A stretch of 64,000 nucleotides of DNA from Methanolobus vulcani (GTDB taxonomy: Archaea; Halobacteriota; Methanosarcinia; Methanosarcinales; Methanosarcinaceae), in assembly GCF_900100715.1 (NCBI RefSeq), contig NZ_FNCA01000001.1, positions 434,001 through 498,000 on the forward strand. Reading direction: 5' to 3'. Shown piece by piece: positions 17,541-26,052 of the stretch (position 1 is its first letter; each line of letters starts with the position of its first letter). Position numbers and translations under genes: made by a program. Below the pieces are notes generated by a model. That model did no database searches. It was given only the letters and a program-made list of their open reading frames with translations, and had not been told where the DNA came from.

Positions 17541-18062
17541 TTACATATATTCACTTTGTATCCGTAGAATATCTTTACTGTCCCTGGCCTGAGAATATTC
17601 CTCCAGAGGCTCATGATTTAGCTCAAGAAAAGTGTGTCCCCAGTTGAACTTGGACATTATTTTCTCTGCCTGCTGCTTGTTCCCAAGAATATAAAGTGCA
17701 GCGGCAAATGCTTCCACAGATGTCAGTTTGAATGGTCTTCCGAAATTTACCGGATTTGCGGCTACAAGGTAAGGCAGTGCACGGTGTTCAAGTCTCATTT
17801 TGAGGAGCTGCGGGAACACTCTTTCAACTTCCTCCCAGGAGCAGTCCAGCACAGTAATACCCTTTTTGGAGTTATCCTCAGGTGAGAGGGCTTTTTGGGC
17901 CATCGGGTCAAGTAAAATAGATCTCGAAGGAATTCTCTCGATCTTCTCTGAAAGATCCACAAGTCCGAATTTTGCCATTTTCTTACCTGTACACTTTTTT
18001 GGATCGCATTGTTTGGCATGGTATAGGAAGAGTTTTATGTCTTTTTCATCAGCTTGAATCAT
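17541..18062 (-). CDS. tsr3: rRNA aminocarboxypropyltransferase Tsr3
   Basis: The 173-residue protein belongs to the DUF367/Tsr3 family. It starts with [20 protein letters not shown], a conserved family segment, and continues with the SPOUT-like SAM-binding core including [25 protein letters not shown] and [15 protein letters not shown]. Tsr3 transfers the 3-amino-3-carboxypropyl group from S-adenosylmethionine to a hypermodified uridine of small-subunit rRNA (position 1191 in yeast 18S). The 183 bases upstream are AT-rich and shared with the divergent pilus operon. Confidence 0.9.
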   Translation of the reverse strand: MIQADEKDIKLFLYHAKQCDPKKCTGKKMAKFGLVDLSEKIERIPSRSILLDPMAQKALSPEDNSKKGITVLDCSWEEVERVFPQLLKMRLEHRALPYLVAANPVNFGRPFKLTSVEAFAAALYILGNKQQAEKIMSKFNWGHTFLELNHEPLEEYSQARDSKDILRIQSEYM

Positions 18063-18192
18063 GTGGGAAAAAGCGTCATGATGCTATAAATTCTTGTTCT
18101 GTGAATAATTTAACACTGCAATAATATAGATATGTATTTATATTTTTAAGTAGTATTTTGAGATGATTATACATTATTTACATTAACTGAAT

Positions 18193-18229
18193 ATGATCGC
18201 CATTTGAATGGTACATCAACTGCGATCAT
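18193..18229. promoter_or_regulatory. Inverted repeat before the pilus operon
   Basis: Perfect 8-bp arms ATGATCGC and GCGATCAT are separated by 21 bases and end 15 bases before the first pilus gene start. GAGG, the ribosome binding site, follows at 18234-18237. It could be an operator or an RNA hairpin that controls translation. Confidence 0.4.
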
Positions 18230-18244
18230 TAATCGAGGCATTTT

Positions 18245-19039
18245 ATGACAGCAATAATTTTCACAATCGTCTCAGGGAAGGGTGGTGCAGGCACAAGCAC
18301 TGCTGCTATAAATCTTGGTGCCGCTCTGGCAGGGTTCGCAAAAAAAACTCTGATCATCGATGCTGATGTAGGGATGCCCACCATTGGACTGATGTTGGGG
18401 CTTGAAACTTCAAAAGGAACTATCCACGAAGTACTTGCAGGCAAAGTAGAGCTTAGTGAAGCCGTTTATGACGGACCAAATAACATGCACATACTCCCTG
18501 GGAGCATCTCACTTCAGGGTTTTGTGAATGCAAATACAGAGATACTTGCAGACATTGTGGAAAGTGTCAAAGAAAAATATGATTATATCATAATTGATTC
18601 CCCTACCGGAATAAACAAGAATTCACTACTGGCAATATCCCTTGCTGATGAAATTATCCAGCTTGTCAATCCGGACATAGTATCGCTTGCCGGTGCAATG
18701 AAGATCAAAGCGATCAGCGACAATATGGGCAAGCAGTTCAGGGGATTGTTGCTTAACAGGACAGGTGTTACCCAGAATGAAATTAGTTCAGAGCGGATAG
18801 AAACTGCCCTTGGGCTCAAAATACTGGCAACATTACCAGAAGAGAAGAATGTGAAGAATTCACTTGCATTCAAATCTCCGATCGTCATCAAATATCCGGC
18901 TTCTCAGGTAAGTGTGAACTTTAATCGCCTTGCTGCCGAAATTGCAGGTATCAAAGTATCAGTAGAAGAACTGTCCCGTGAAGAGCCTGAAAAGAAAAAG
19001 AAAGCAAGAAAATTCTCACTTGCAAAGAATAAGAACTGA
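18245..19039 (+). CDS. MinD/TadZ-like ATPase homologue of the pilus operon
   Basis: The 264-residue protein belongs to the MinD/ParA superfamily by its start (IVSGKGGAGTSTAAINLG), its IIDADVGMPTIGLML segment and its IDSPTGINKNSLLAI segment. The deviant P-loop keeps the signature lysine Lys12, but the usual Walker A lysine is Thr17 (KGGAGTS instead of KGGxGKT). A C-terminal Lys-rich tail (about 250-264) is present. Bacterial TadZ proteins are MinD-family members with atypical Walker A motifs that position Tad pili, and this gene stands directly before TadA-, TadB- and TadC-like genes. I infer a TadZ-like positioning role; a MinD cell-division role is less likely. Confidence 0.8.
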   Translation: MTAIIFTIVSGKGGAGTSTAAINLGAALAGFAKKTLIIDADVGMPTIGLMLGLETSKGTIHEVLAGKVELSEAVYDGPNNMHILPGSISLQGFVNANTEILADIVESVKEKYDYIIIDSPTGINKNSLLAISLADEIIQLVNPDIVSLAGAMKIKAISDNMGKQFRGLLLNRTGVTQNEISSERIETALGLKILATLPEEKNVKNSLAFKSPIVIKYPASQVSVNFNRLAAEIAGIKVSVEELSREEPEKKKKARKFSLAKNKN

Positions 19040-19052
19040 TCCGGGTGAGAAT

Positions 19053-19136
19053 ATGCAAACTCCATCGGAAATGACTGAGCTGAAAAAGAATGGGATGATC
19101 ATAATTACTGGGGTTGGTAATTTTGAGCATAGATAA
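19053..19136 (+). CDS. Candidate 27-aa upstream ORF overlapping the TadA-like start
   Basis: An ATG 14 bases after the MinD/TadZ-like stop has an excellent ribosome binding site (GGGTGAGA, four bases away). It encodes 27 residues (MQTPSEMTELKKNGMIII...) and ends inside the beginning of the next gene, which has no ATG. It may serve translational coupling. It could also be the true N-terminus of the ATPase displaced by a sequence error. Confidence 0.35.
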   Translation: MQTPSEMTELKKNGMIIITGVGNFEHR

Positions 19137-21312
19137 CACTTCTGATAACCGGACAGATGCAACAGAAAATGCAGATGAGATCGATTCATCTCTTCAGCCT
19201 GAAAGTGAAACATCTGAAATTGAAGACTTCCTGCGGGAAATAAAAGAAAACGATGTTAGATCGGACTCCTCAGGAGAGAATTCAGAAAATGACATATCAC
19301 TGGATGACATACCCGTAAAAGAACCTGCAGAAGATGCGATCCAGGAAGATGGTCTTGCAGATGATGTCGATAATTCTCAAACTGAAACTAAAGAGATCTC
19401 ACCTCAAGAAGAAGCAACATTGATAAAAACAGAATCAGATACTGCTGTTCCCGAAATTGTTGAAGATGATGTGCAGCAAGACGGGAGCGAGACTCTGGCA
19501 GTTGATGAGGATGATATAATAGGCGAACTTGCCGACCTTATCCTTCCTGATGCAGAGCCGGTAAATATCGAAGACCTGAAAAGTAAGATAGATGACGTTT
19601 ATATCCCTTTATTCAGAGATAATGTAGAAGAAGAAAGGGATTCTTTCTGGAAGGACACTATTTCTGAACTATATAAAGAAGAACCCGTTGAAGAAGATAT
19701 ATTTACAGAAGAAGAGAAAGACTCTTCTATTCTTGACCGCATTACCAAGCTTTTCTCATCAAAGAAATCTCTCTATGAACCATACAATATTGTGGAACAC
19801 GGACCAATAGTAGACCTTACGATGCCTGCGGACAGTCCTTTCAGAGAAGTTGAACTTTATGAGGTAAACCCACTCTATGCATATGTCAGAATTGCATATG
19901 ACCCTGAATCACATGAATATCAATATCAGGCAATTGAACCTGTATTATCAGAAAAAGAACAGGAACTCCTTGATACTATAAAGTTGAAATTCATTGAAAC
20001 CTTGGATGTGAACCTTAAGGAGATCTCCCGCAAAAATGCTGAGGACTACCTGAGAGAAAATGTAGCGAAATATCTGCAGGAATTCAAGATAGATATCTCA
20101 CCGAGAAAACGTGAAAGAATAATGTATCACATTGTCCGTGACTATGTCGGATATGGAGAGATCGATGTGTTAATGAGAGACCCGAACCTGGAGGATATTT
20201 CCTGTGACGGACCTAACACTCCTGTGTATATCTATCATAAAGAATACAACTCGATCCCAAGTGACATTGAGTTCCCATCTGATGAGGTGCTGGATTCATT
20301 TGCCATCAGGATCGCACAGATATGTGGCAGACATATTTCAATTGCAAAACCATTGCTTGATGCTACAATGCCGGATGGTTCACGTATCCAGATGACCCTG
20401 GGACGTGAGATCACAACCCGTGGAAGTACTTTTACAATCAGGAGATTCAAGGATAACCCCATAACTCCAGCCAACCTTATAGAATATCATACATTCTCAA
20501 CAGCCATGATGGCTTACATGTGGCTGGCTGTTGATTCAAGTAAAAGCCTGATATTTGCCGGAGGAACCGCTTCCGGTAAAACAACTGCCATGAATGCAGT
20601 CTCACTTTTCATTCAGCCGGAAATGAAGATCGTTTCTATTGAAGATACAAGAGAACTGAATCTTTCACACCCTAACTGGATCCCTGGTGTTACCAGACAG
20701 GCATTTGCAGGCGAGGATAAAGGTTCCATTGAGATGTATGAGCTTCTAAGAGCATCACTCAGACAGAGGCCTGAATACATCCTGGTGGGTGAGGTACGAG
20801 GAGCTGAAGCCTATGTGTTGTTCCAGGCAATGTCCACAGGACACACTACATTCTCAACAATGCATGCTGATTCCGTACAATCAGTAGTACACAGGCTTGA
20901 AAACCCGCCGATCAACGTACCGAGGATCATGATCCAGGCGCTTGACCTTGTAGCCATCCAGATACAGGTAAAGGTTGGTGATGAGCGTGTCAGAAGATGC
21001 AAGAGTCTAACTGAAATAGTTGGTGTTGATCCAAGGACCGGTGAACTGCTTACTAATGATGTTTTCGTATGGGATGCTGCGCGTGATATGTTCCAGTACT
21101 CCGGGCGCTCCTATATTATTGAAAGCGTGATGGAAAGCCGCGGATGGAGTGAAGAGAAAGTTCGTGACGAACTAAAACGGCGGCAGGACATACTTGAATG
21201 GGCTCGTGATAAGAATATAACTCATTTCAGAGACTTTGCGAAGATCGTTGTGGGTTATAATCGTGAACCGGAAATGATAATGAAACTCGTAAGGCAGGAA
21301 TTGTATGGCTAA
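19114..21312 (+). CDS. TadA/GspE-type pilus assembly ATPase with long acidic N-terminus
   Basis: The 732-residue secretion ATPase has an acidic, low-complexity N-terminus of about 150-200 residues rich in Glu, Asp and Ser. A conserved N-terminal domain and the ATPase core follow, with Walker A GGTASGKTT (about 483-491) and Walker B/Asp-box LRQRPEYILVGEVRGAE (about 550-566). It powers assembly of a type IV pilus-like filament at the inner face of the membrane. No ATG is available: TTG at 19114 or, equally likely, TTG at 19123 is the start. The stop overlaps the next gene by 8 bases. The acidic tail is longer than in the archaellum ATPase ArlI. Confidence 0.92.
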   Translation: MVILSIDNTSDNRTDATENADEIDSSLQPESETSEIEDFLREIKENDVRSDSSGENSENDISLDDIPVKEPAEDAIQEDGLADDVDNSQTETKEISPQEEATLIKTESDTAVPEIVEDDVQQDGSETLAVDEDDIIGELADLILPDAEPVNIEDLKSKIDDVYIPLFRDNVEEERDSFWKDTISELYKEEPVEEDIFTEEEKDSSILDRITKLFSSKKSLYEPYNIVEHGPIVDLTMPADSPFREVELYEVNPLYAYVRIAYDPESHEYQYQAIEPVLSEKEQELLDTIKLKFIETLDVNLKEISRKNAEDYLRENVAKYLQEFKIDISPRKRERIMYHIVRDYVGYGEIDVLMRDPNLEDISCDGPNTPVYIYHKEYNSIPSDIEFPSDEVLDSFAIRIAQICGRHISIAKPLLDATMPDGSRIQMTLGREITTRGSTFTIRRFKDNPITPANLIEYHTFSTAMMAYMWLAVDSSKSLIFAGGTASGKTTAMNAVSLFIQPEMKIVSIEDTRELNLSHPNWIPGVTRQAFAGEDKGSIEMYELLRASLRQRPEYILVGEVRGAEAYVLFQAMSTGHTTFSTMHADSVQSVVHRLENPPINVPRIMIQALDLVAIQIQVKVGDERVRRCKSLTEIVGVDPRTGELLTNDVFVWDAARDMFQYSGRSYIIESVMESRGWSEEKVRDELKRRQDILEWARDKNITHFRDFAKIVVGYNREPEMIMKLVRQELYG

Positions 21313-22228
21313 TCCGTATTTTATTTTTGCTTACAACCTATTTGGAAAATACTATGAGAAAAAAAGGGTCGAGTTTTTCGGCCTGCGTCATAGTCTCCTT
21401 AAGAACAGAGTAGACATGGCTTTTGATGTGTACATGTCCGGTGCACTTCTAAGTTCAATACTTTCTGCATTTGTAGCATTGTTTGGAGTTTCTTTCCTTT
21501 TTCTTATATTTGGTGTACCTGAGGTAAAACCAACCAGAATCATGTTCCCTGGATGGATGGCACCATACCTCCAGTACAAATCGATTGTACTTGGAGTATT
21601 TTTCGGAATATTGTTCACAGCCCTTGTGTTTGTGATCATTTACAAGCTATTCCTTGTATATCCATCTATAATGGCAGGTGACAGAAAAAGAAGAATTGAC
21701 AGCATGCTTCCATATGCCGTGAACTATATGTCGGCCATGTCTGGTGCCGGAGTTCTTCCGGTTGATCTGTTCAGATCACTTGCGAACAATGATATCTATG
21801 GAGAAATGGCAGTTGAATGCAGATACCTGGTGCGTGACCTGGAGATATTAGGTCATGACCTTGTGACAGCTATGAAGAATCTTTCTGTAACAACACCATC
21901 AACAGCTTTGCAGGATTTCCTGCAAGGAGCTATCACAGTCGTAACTTCCGGCGGACAGCTTGAACCTTACTTTGAAATCAAGACCGAACAGTACATTTTG
22001 GAGAACAGACAGAACCAGAAAGAATTCCTGGAAACCCTTGGCCTTCTGGGGGAAACATATGTAACGGCTTTTGTTGCCGGTCCTCTTTTCCTTGTGGTGG
22101 TGATATCCATTATGTCCATTATGGGTAATGCACAGCTTATATTCCTTTATGTGATCATCTACGCACTGATACCAATTGGTAGTATCATGTATGTTGTCCT
22201 TATCAGTACTCTAACTCCGGAGGCCTAA
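21305..22228 (+). CDS. TadB/TadC-type pilus membrane platform protein 1
   Basis: The 307-residue membrane protein has hydrophobic segments near residues 40-65, 95-120, 255-275 and 280-300. Between the second and third lies a cytoplasmic domain with DSMLPYAVNYMSAMSGAGVL and the later YFEIKTEQYILENRQNQKEFLETL. This is the type II secretion F-domain of pilus platform proteins (GspF/TadC/ArlJ). It anchors the ATPase and extrudes pilin subunits. It overlaps the ATPase gene by 8 bases, and its stop is one base before the start of the second platform gene. Confidence 0.9.
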   Translation: MANPYFIFAYNLFGKYYEKKRVEFFGLRHSLLKNRVDMAFDVYMSGALLSSILSAFVALFGVSFLFLIFGVPEVKPTRIMFPGWMAPYLQYKSIVLGVFFGILFTALVFVIIYKLFLVYPSIMAGDRKRRIDSMLPYAVNYMSAMSGAGVLPVDLFRSLANNDIYGEMAVECRYLVRDLEILGHDLVTAMKNLSVTTPSTALQDFLQGAITVVTSGGQLEPYFEIKTEQYILENRQNQKEFLETLGLLGETYVTAFVAGPLFLVVVISIMSIMGNAQLIFLYVIIYALIPIGSIMYVVLISTLTPEA

Positions 22229-22229
22229 A

Positions 22230-23219
22230 ATGAAGTTAGCTGATTTTTTGAGATTAAATGCAAAAGAAAATGAAACGCTGACGGAAGAAGAACTGATAGA
22301 ATTGGAAGACAACCTGATCAACGCAAAAATGGAGGAAGCAACAAAGAATGTAGTGATAAAGGAATTCCTGAAGGATCCCTTAAAGACACTGTATAACTAT
22401 CCGGAATACACATTCGCAATTAGTGTGCCTATTGCACTGGTTTTCTTTGTAATTGGTATGATTGCTACATGGGACACCCCTATAATAGATGATGTGATAA
22501 TCTTTTCAGTGCTTATTTCCATTACACCTCCTGCGTTTACATTCCATAAGAAATACAAGAGGACAGATACAATCGAAGAATACCTGCCTACTTTCCTCAG
22601 GGACATTTCCGAAATGAGCAGGGCAGGACTTACCCTTCCAAGAGCAGTGAACACTGTTGCAAAAGGAGAATATGGCGCCCTTACAAAGGAAGTTCAGGCA
22701 ATGGATGCATCAATGTCCTGGGGTGTTTCTTTTGAAGAATCATTACAGAACTTTGCAAAAAGAGTTCCAACTCCGATTATCGTAAGGTCAGTTTCACTTA
22801 TCACACAGGCAAGCAAAGCCGGAGGTCGTGTTGCTTCGGTTCTAGAAGCTGCTGCCCGTGATGCAAGAGAAGTTAAATTACTGGAACGTGAGAGACGTGG
22901 TAATATGATGGTATATGTGGTCATCAGTTACATGTCATTCTTTGTGTTCCTTTTTGTTATAGGAATGCTCACATCCACTTTCGTACCGACCATGGCAGAA
23001 GCCGGAAAAGCTGCACAGGCAGCTGGAGCCGGAAGTCAGTTCATTGGTGCATTTGACCCGGCAAAATACACACGACTCATGATGCACACAGGAGTGATCC
23101 AGGGATTTATGAGCGGACTTGTGGCAGGACAGATGGGCGAAGGTTCTGTGTTCCAGGGTCTGAAACACTCTATCATCCTGACACTCGTAGCATGGATGGT
23201 ATTTACTTTTGTGATCTAA
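22230..23219 (+). CDS. TadB/TadC-type pilus membrane platform protein 2
   Basis: The 329-residue membrane protein has a soluble N-terminus of about 60 residues and hydrophobic segments near 63-82, 87-107, 228-250 and 308-329. The central F-domain has YLPTFLRDISEMSRAGLTLP and VRSVSLITQASKAGGRVASV. It is a second, divergent platform protein. The pair of two distinct platform proteins in tandem is characteristic of Tad and of several archaeal pilus systems, whereas archaella use one. It is the last gene of the operon. No pilin or prepilin peptidase gene is adjacent. Confidence 0.9.
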   Translation: MKLADFLRLNAKENETLTEEELIELEDNLINAKMEEATKNVVIKEFLKDPLKTLYNYPEYTFAISVPIALVFFVIGMIATWDTPIIDDVIIFSVLISITPPAFTFHKKYKRTDTIEEYLPTFLRDISEMSRAGLTLPRAVNTVAKGEYGALTKEVQAMDASMSWGVSFEESLQNFAKRVPTPIIVRSVSLITQASKAGGRVASVLEAAARDAREVKLLERERRGNMMVYVVISYMSFFVFLFVIGMLTSTFVPTMAEAGKAAQAAGAGSQFIGAFDPAKYTRLMMHTGVIQGFMSGLVAGQMGEGSVFQGLKHSIILTLVAWMVFTFVI

Positions 23220-23251
23220 AACCAAAAATATAATAAAATAAAATAATCAAA

Positions 23252-23283
23252 GGAAGGCTTATTCTATTTTGGAATAAGCTTCC
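23252..23283 (-). terminator. Hairpin terminator at the fumarase 3' end
   Basis: The perfect arms GCTTATTC (23257-23264) and GAATAAGC (23272-23279), with further GGAA/TTCC pairing outside, overlap the last codons of the fumarase beta subunit. On the minus strand a long T-rich stretch follows (23221-23250). It separates the convergent fumarase and pilus operons. Confidence 0.5.
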
Positions 23284-23834
23284 AGTGCTTTTTTTCTTAC
23301 ATCTGTGAAAAGATCATTCTCATGGGAATCTATTCCCACAACCAGAGGACCGAAATTCTCTACCTTAAGTTCCCATACAGCTTCAGGCATCCCAAGGTCA
23401 AGCCAGTGAACTGTGGTTACTTTTTCAATGCTCATGGCTGCAAGGGCTGCACATCCTCCTGTGAATGCCAGATAGACAGACTTCCCCTTCATGGCTTCTG
23501 TTACGTTATCCATGCCACCTTTCCCCACAAATGCACGAACGTCATGGATATCAAGGAGAGCCGGTGTCATTTTTGACATCCTTGCACTGGTGGTTGGTCC
23601 GGCAGCAACAACTTCCCAGCCATCATCTTTTCCCTTCATGAGAGGACCGCAGTGATATATTACCGCACCTTCAAGGTCAAATGGAAGTTCTTTCTTTTCC
23701 TCTGCCATTTCAAGAATTCTTGCATGGGCTTCGTCCCTTGCAGTGTAAACAGTCCCGTTGAGATAAACAATGTCACCTGCATTTAGTTTATCAACATCTT
23801 CTTTTTTCAGTGGTGTATTTAGCTTGTATTCCAT
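23259..23834 (-). CDS. fumB: Fumarate hydratase class I, beta subunit
   Basis: The 191-residue protein matches the C-terminal domain of class I fumarases. Motifs are [43 protein letters not shown] and [11 protein letters not shown], which form the substrate-binding part. With the alpha subunit it interconverts fumarate and malate, in the partial citric acid cycle used for biosynthesis in methanogens. Its ATG overlaps the alpha stop in a TAATG junction, so the subunits are translationally coupled. The beta-subunit symbol varies between databases. Confidence 0.92.
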   Translation of the reverse strand: MEYKLNTPLKKEDVDKLNAGDIVYLNGTVYTARDEAHARILEMAEEKKELPFDLEGAVIYHCGPLMKGKDDGWEVVAAGPTTSARMSKMTPALLDIHDVRAFVGKGGMDNVTEAMKGKSVYLAFTGGCAALAAMSIEKVTTVHWLDLGMPEAVWELKVENFGPLVVGIDSHENDLFTDVRKKALEAYSKIE

Positions 23835-24673
23835 TATTCATCACCACCCAGAACAACTGAAGCATGACGATTCGCCCAGCATTGAATATTTACCGCAACA
23901 GGAAGTGATGCTGTATGACAATGTGCTTTTTTAATGTGGACTGCTAAAGCGGTTGTTTTTCCTCCAAGTCCCATTGGTCCTATTCCCAGTGAATTAATGT
24001 CATCAAGGAGAACTGTTTCTTCTTCGCTCATCTCATCAACTTTCTCAAGCAGAGCTGACTTTGCAAGTCTTGCAGCTTTGTCAAATGAACCACCAATACC
24101 CACACCTACAACAACCGGAGGGCATGGTTTTCCACCTGCATTAAGGACGGTTTCAAGAACAAAATTACGGATGCTGTCCTTTTCAGTTGGATTGAGCATT
24201 TTTATTGCGCTCATATTCTCAGAACCTGCACCCTTCGGTGCCGCGGTTATCTTAATGCTGCTTCCATCAACAAGTTCGTATTTAATGTCAGGAATTCCGT
24301 TTCCAGTATTATTTCCGCTGTTGCTTCTGGTTAAAGGATCAACAGCATTTGGACGCAGTGGTATCGACCGAGTTGCTTTTTTCACACCTTCAAGAATTGC
24401 ATCTTCCAGCCTGAAATCCATTCTGGCATCACGACCGAGTTCAACATAGAAAATCAATATGCCAGTATCCTGGCACATCGGTACTTTTTTCTTTGCTGCG
24501 ATCCCTATATTCTTCAGGATAGCTTCAAGTTGCTCTTTTGCAACAGGAGATGATTCTTGCGATGCAGCTTTTTCTAATGCAACAACAACATCCTTTGGTA
24601 GTACGGTCTCAGCCTCTTCTAATATATCAACAACAGCAGATACAACAGTATCATAATCAATAGGATTTGACAA
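23834..24673 (-). CDS. fumA: Fumarate hydratase class I, alpha subunit
   Basis: The 279-residue protein holds the 4Fe-4S part of class I fumarase. The three cluster cysteines are Cys67 (PMCQDTG), Cys184 ([15 protein letters not shown]) and Cys265 (IQCWANRHA). The Fe-S cluster directly activates the substrate water, which makes the enzyme oxygen-sensitive and fits an anaerobe. AGGTGA precedes the ATG. It is the first gene of the two-gene operon; tRNA-Leu lies 19 bases upstream on the same strand. Confidence 0.93.
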   Translation of the reverse strand: MSNPIDYDTVVSAVVDILEEAETVLPKDVVVALEKAASQESSPVAKEQLEAILKNIGIAAKKKVPMCQDTGILIFYVELGRDARMDFRLEDAILEGVKKATRSIPLRPNAVDPLTRSNSGNNTGNGIPDIKYELVDGSSIKITAAPKGAGSENMSAIKMLNPTEKDSIRNFVLETVLNAGGKPCPPVVVGVGIGGSFDKAARLAKSALLEKVDEMSEEETVLLDDINSLGIGPMGLGGKTTALAVHIKKAHCHTASLPVAVNIQCWANRHASVVLGGDE

Positions 24674-24691
24674 AAAAGATCACCTTTGGTG

Positions 24692-24777
24692 TGGTGCGGG
24701 AGAAGGGATTCGAACCCCCGAACGCCTGCGCGAGCAGATCTTGAGTCTGCCACCGTTGGCCACTTGGTTACTCCCGC
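24692..24777 (-). tRNA. tRNA-Leu (CAA)
   Basis: The minus-strand transcript has a 7-bp acceptor stem (GCGGGAG with CTCCCGC), a TCGAATCCC T loop and an anticodon stem-loop GCAGA-CTCAAGA-TCTGC. The anticodon CAA reads leucine codon UUG. A long variable arm confirms a type II tRNA, as expected for leucine. Discriminator A and an encoded CCA end the gene. An AT-rich TTTATAATAAATA about 35 bases upstream is the likely TATA box. The fumarase operon follows on the same strand. Confidence 0.95.
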
Positions 24778-24970
24778 ATTTGAGATAAACGATACCACTA
24801 TTGCCGTATTTATTATAAATTTAACTGTCGATTCATATGACACACTCAGCCTAAAAAGTATGCAGGAAATAAGCAGAAATATAAATTCAGTAACATATTT
24901 ACTGAGTATGATTACAAATCGATGGAGTTAAATAGATAGGACATGAAATAAAGAGTATAGTGGTATACCA

Positions 24971-25258
24971 GTGATTAAGTATTATATTACTGGTCTATGT
25001 GGTACTAAAATAGAATGCAGGGGGCATACTATTAGACGGAGTAGGTTGGATATTACAATAGCCATTCTAAGAATTGCAATGGATGGTGCAAAAAAAACAC
25101 AGATAGTTTACGGAGCGAACCTTAATTCAACAATTGCAAATAAATACCTTTCAAGGCTTGAAGAAAAACAGTTAATAGAGCAAAAAGGTAATCTATTTGT
25201 TACTACAGATAAAGGTAGGATGTATAGGGATATGGCCAGCGAACTGGATATCCGCTGA
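24971..25258 (+). CDS. Winged-helix transcription regulator (HTH_45-like)
   Basis: The 95-residue protein has the typical archaeal single-domain winged-helix pattern RSRLDITIAILRIAMDGAKK (about 24-43). TQIVYGANLNSTIANKYLSR, EKQLIEQKGNLFVTTDKG follow. Such proteins are predicted DNA-binding regulators. The start is uncertain: GTG 24971 gives 23 extra residues before the conserved domain, and no strong ribosome binding site precedes it. An internal TTG near 25047 is possible. An inverted repeat (ACCAGT and ACTGGT, 24967-24994) covers the start region and might be an autoregulatory operator. Confidence 0.75.
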   Translation: MIKYYITGLCGTKIECRGHTIRRSRLDITIAILRIAMDGAKKTQIVYGANLNSTIANKYLSRLEEKQLIEQKGNLFVTTDKGRMYRDMASELDIR

Positions 25259-25312
25259 CATTGACTTAAAGACTATTTTGGGATTTATAACATAATATAT
25301 TTTTATATTTTT

Positions 25313-25771
25313 TCAGATAAAACCTAGTAACTGTGAGATTTTAAGGACAACGTTTGCCACGGTGTAGGTGACGCTGTTCACAAAACCCACGGGTTCAATA
25401 ACAATATCACCGTTATCTTTTGCTTCGATGAAAGTTTCAAGCGGGGTATCTGAATCTATTATACTTCTTACAGTGGCTTCACTGGAACCAATGATCATGG
25501 TAGCATCAAATTCTGTATCTTTTGAAACTTTCTCAAAGGTCGTCACATATGCATTTTCAGTTACCGCCTTTATGTAGATCTCATCACCCGAATCAGCTAC
25601 GATGACAAGTTTTATCACTTCATCCCCGAGCAAGCTCTTGAGATAGGAAGGCAAGTACTCTGTATTTTGGTTGTAATCATTGACCTTTATTTCAAGATCA
25701 TTGAATATGTCCGCACTTGCTACCGGCATGAGCAACATCAGTAATATTAAAAGAATTATTATTTTTTTCAT
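25313..25771 (-). CDS. Secreted or membrane-anchored hypothetical protein
   Basis: The 152-residue protein starts MKKIIILLILLMLLMPVASA, a clear Sec signal peptide with cleavage probably after Ala20. The mature part is acidic, with alternating strands (IKLVIVADSGDEIYIKAVT) and a predicted helix region SSEATVRSIIDSDTPLETFI. A hydrophobic C-terminal segment (about 130-152) could be a membrane anchor. I recognise no family. AGGAGG stands just before this ATG, so I prefer it to the upstream candidate at 25834. Confidence 0.75.
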   Translation of the reverse strand: MKKIIILLILLMLLMPVASADIFNDLEIKVNDYNQNTEYLPSYLKSLLGDEVIKLVIVADSGDEIYIKAVTENAYVTTFEKVSKDTEFDATMIIGSSEATVRSIIDSDTPLETFIEAKDNGDIVIEPVGFVNSVTYTVANVVLKISQLLGFI

Positions 25772-26052
25772 CTGCTTCCTCCTGCGTATGATACTTTTCT
25801 CATTGACAGAGTCTTGGATCAATGTAAACATCATAATTTACAATTTGTCTAGCAGCTGAATAAAAGACGGGATCAATGACCCGCATAGATACATACCATT
25901 TTCAGCCATATAGACCACCCTATATAGTACCAAATATATATTGAATACGATTATAGTTATAGTTGACTGTGTTTTATATATAAAAGACTCTTTTACAGGA
26001 AAACTGTTTTAAGAACATACGCATAATTGCATTTTCAAGAGGGCGATTTCTA

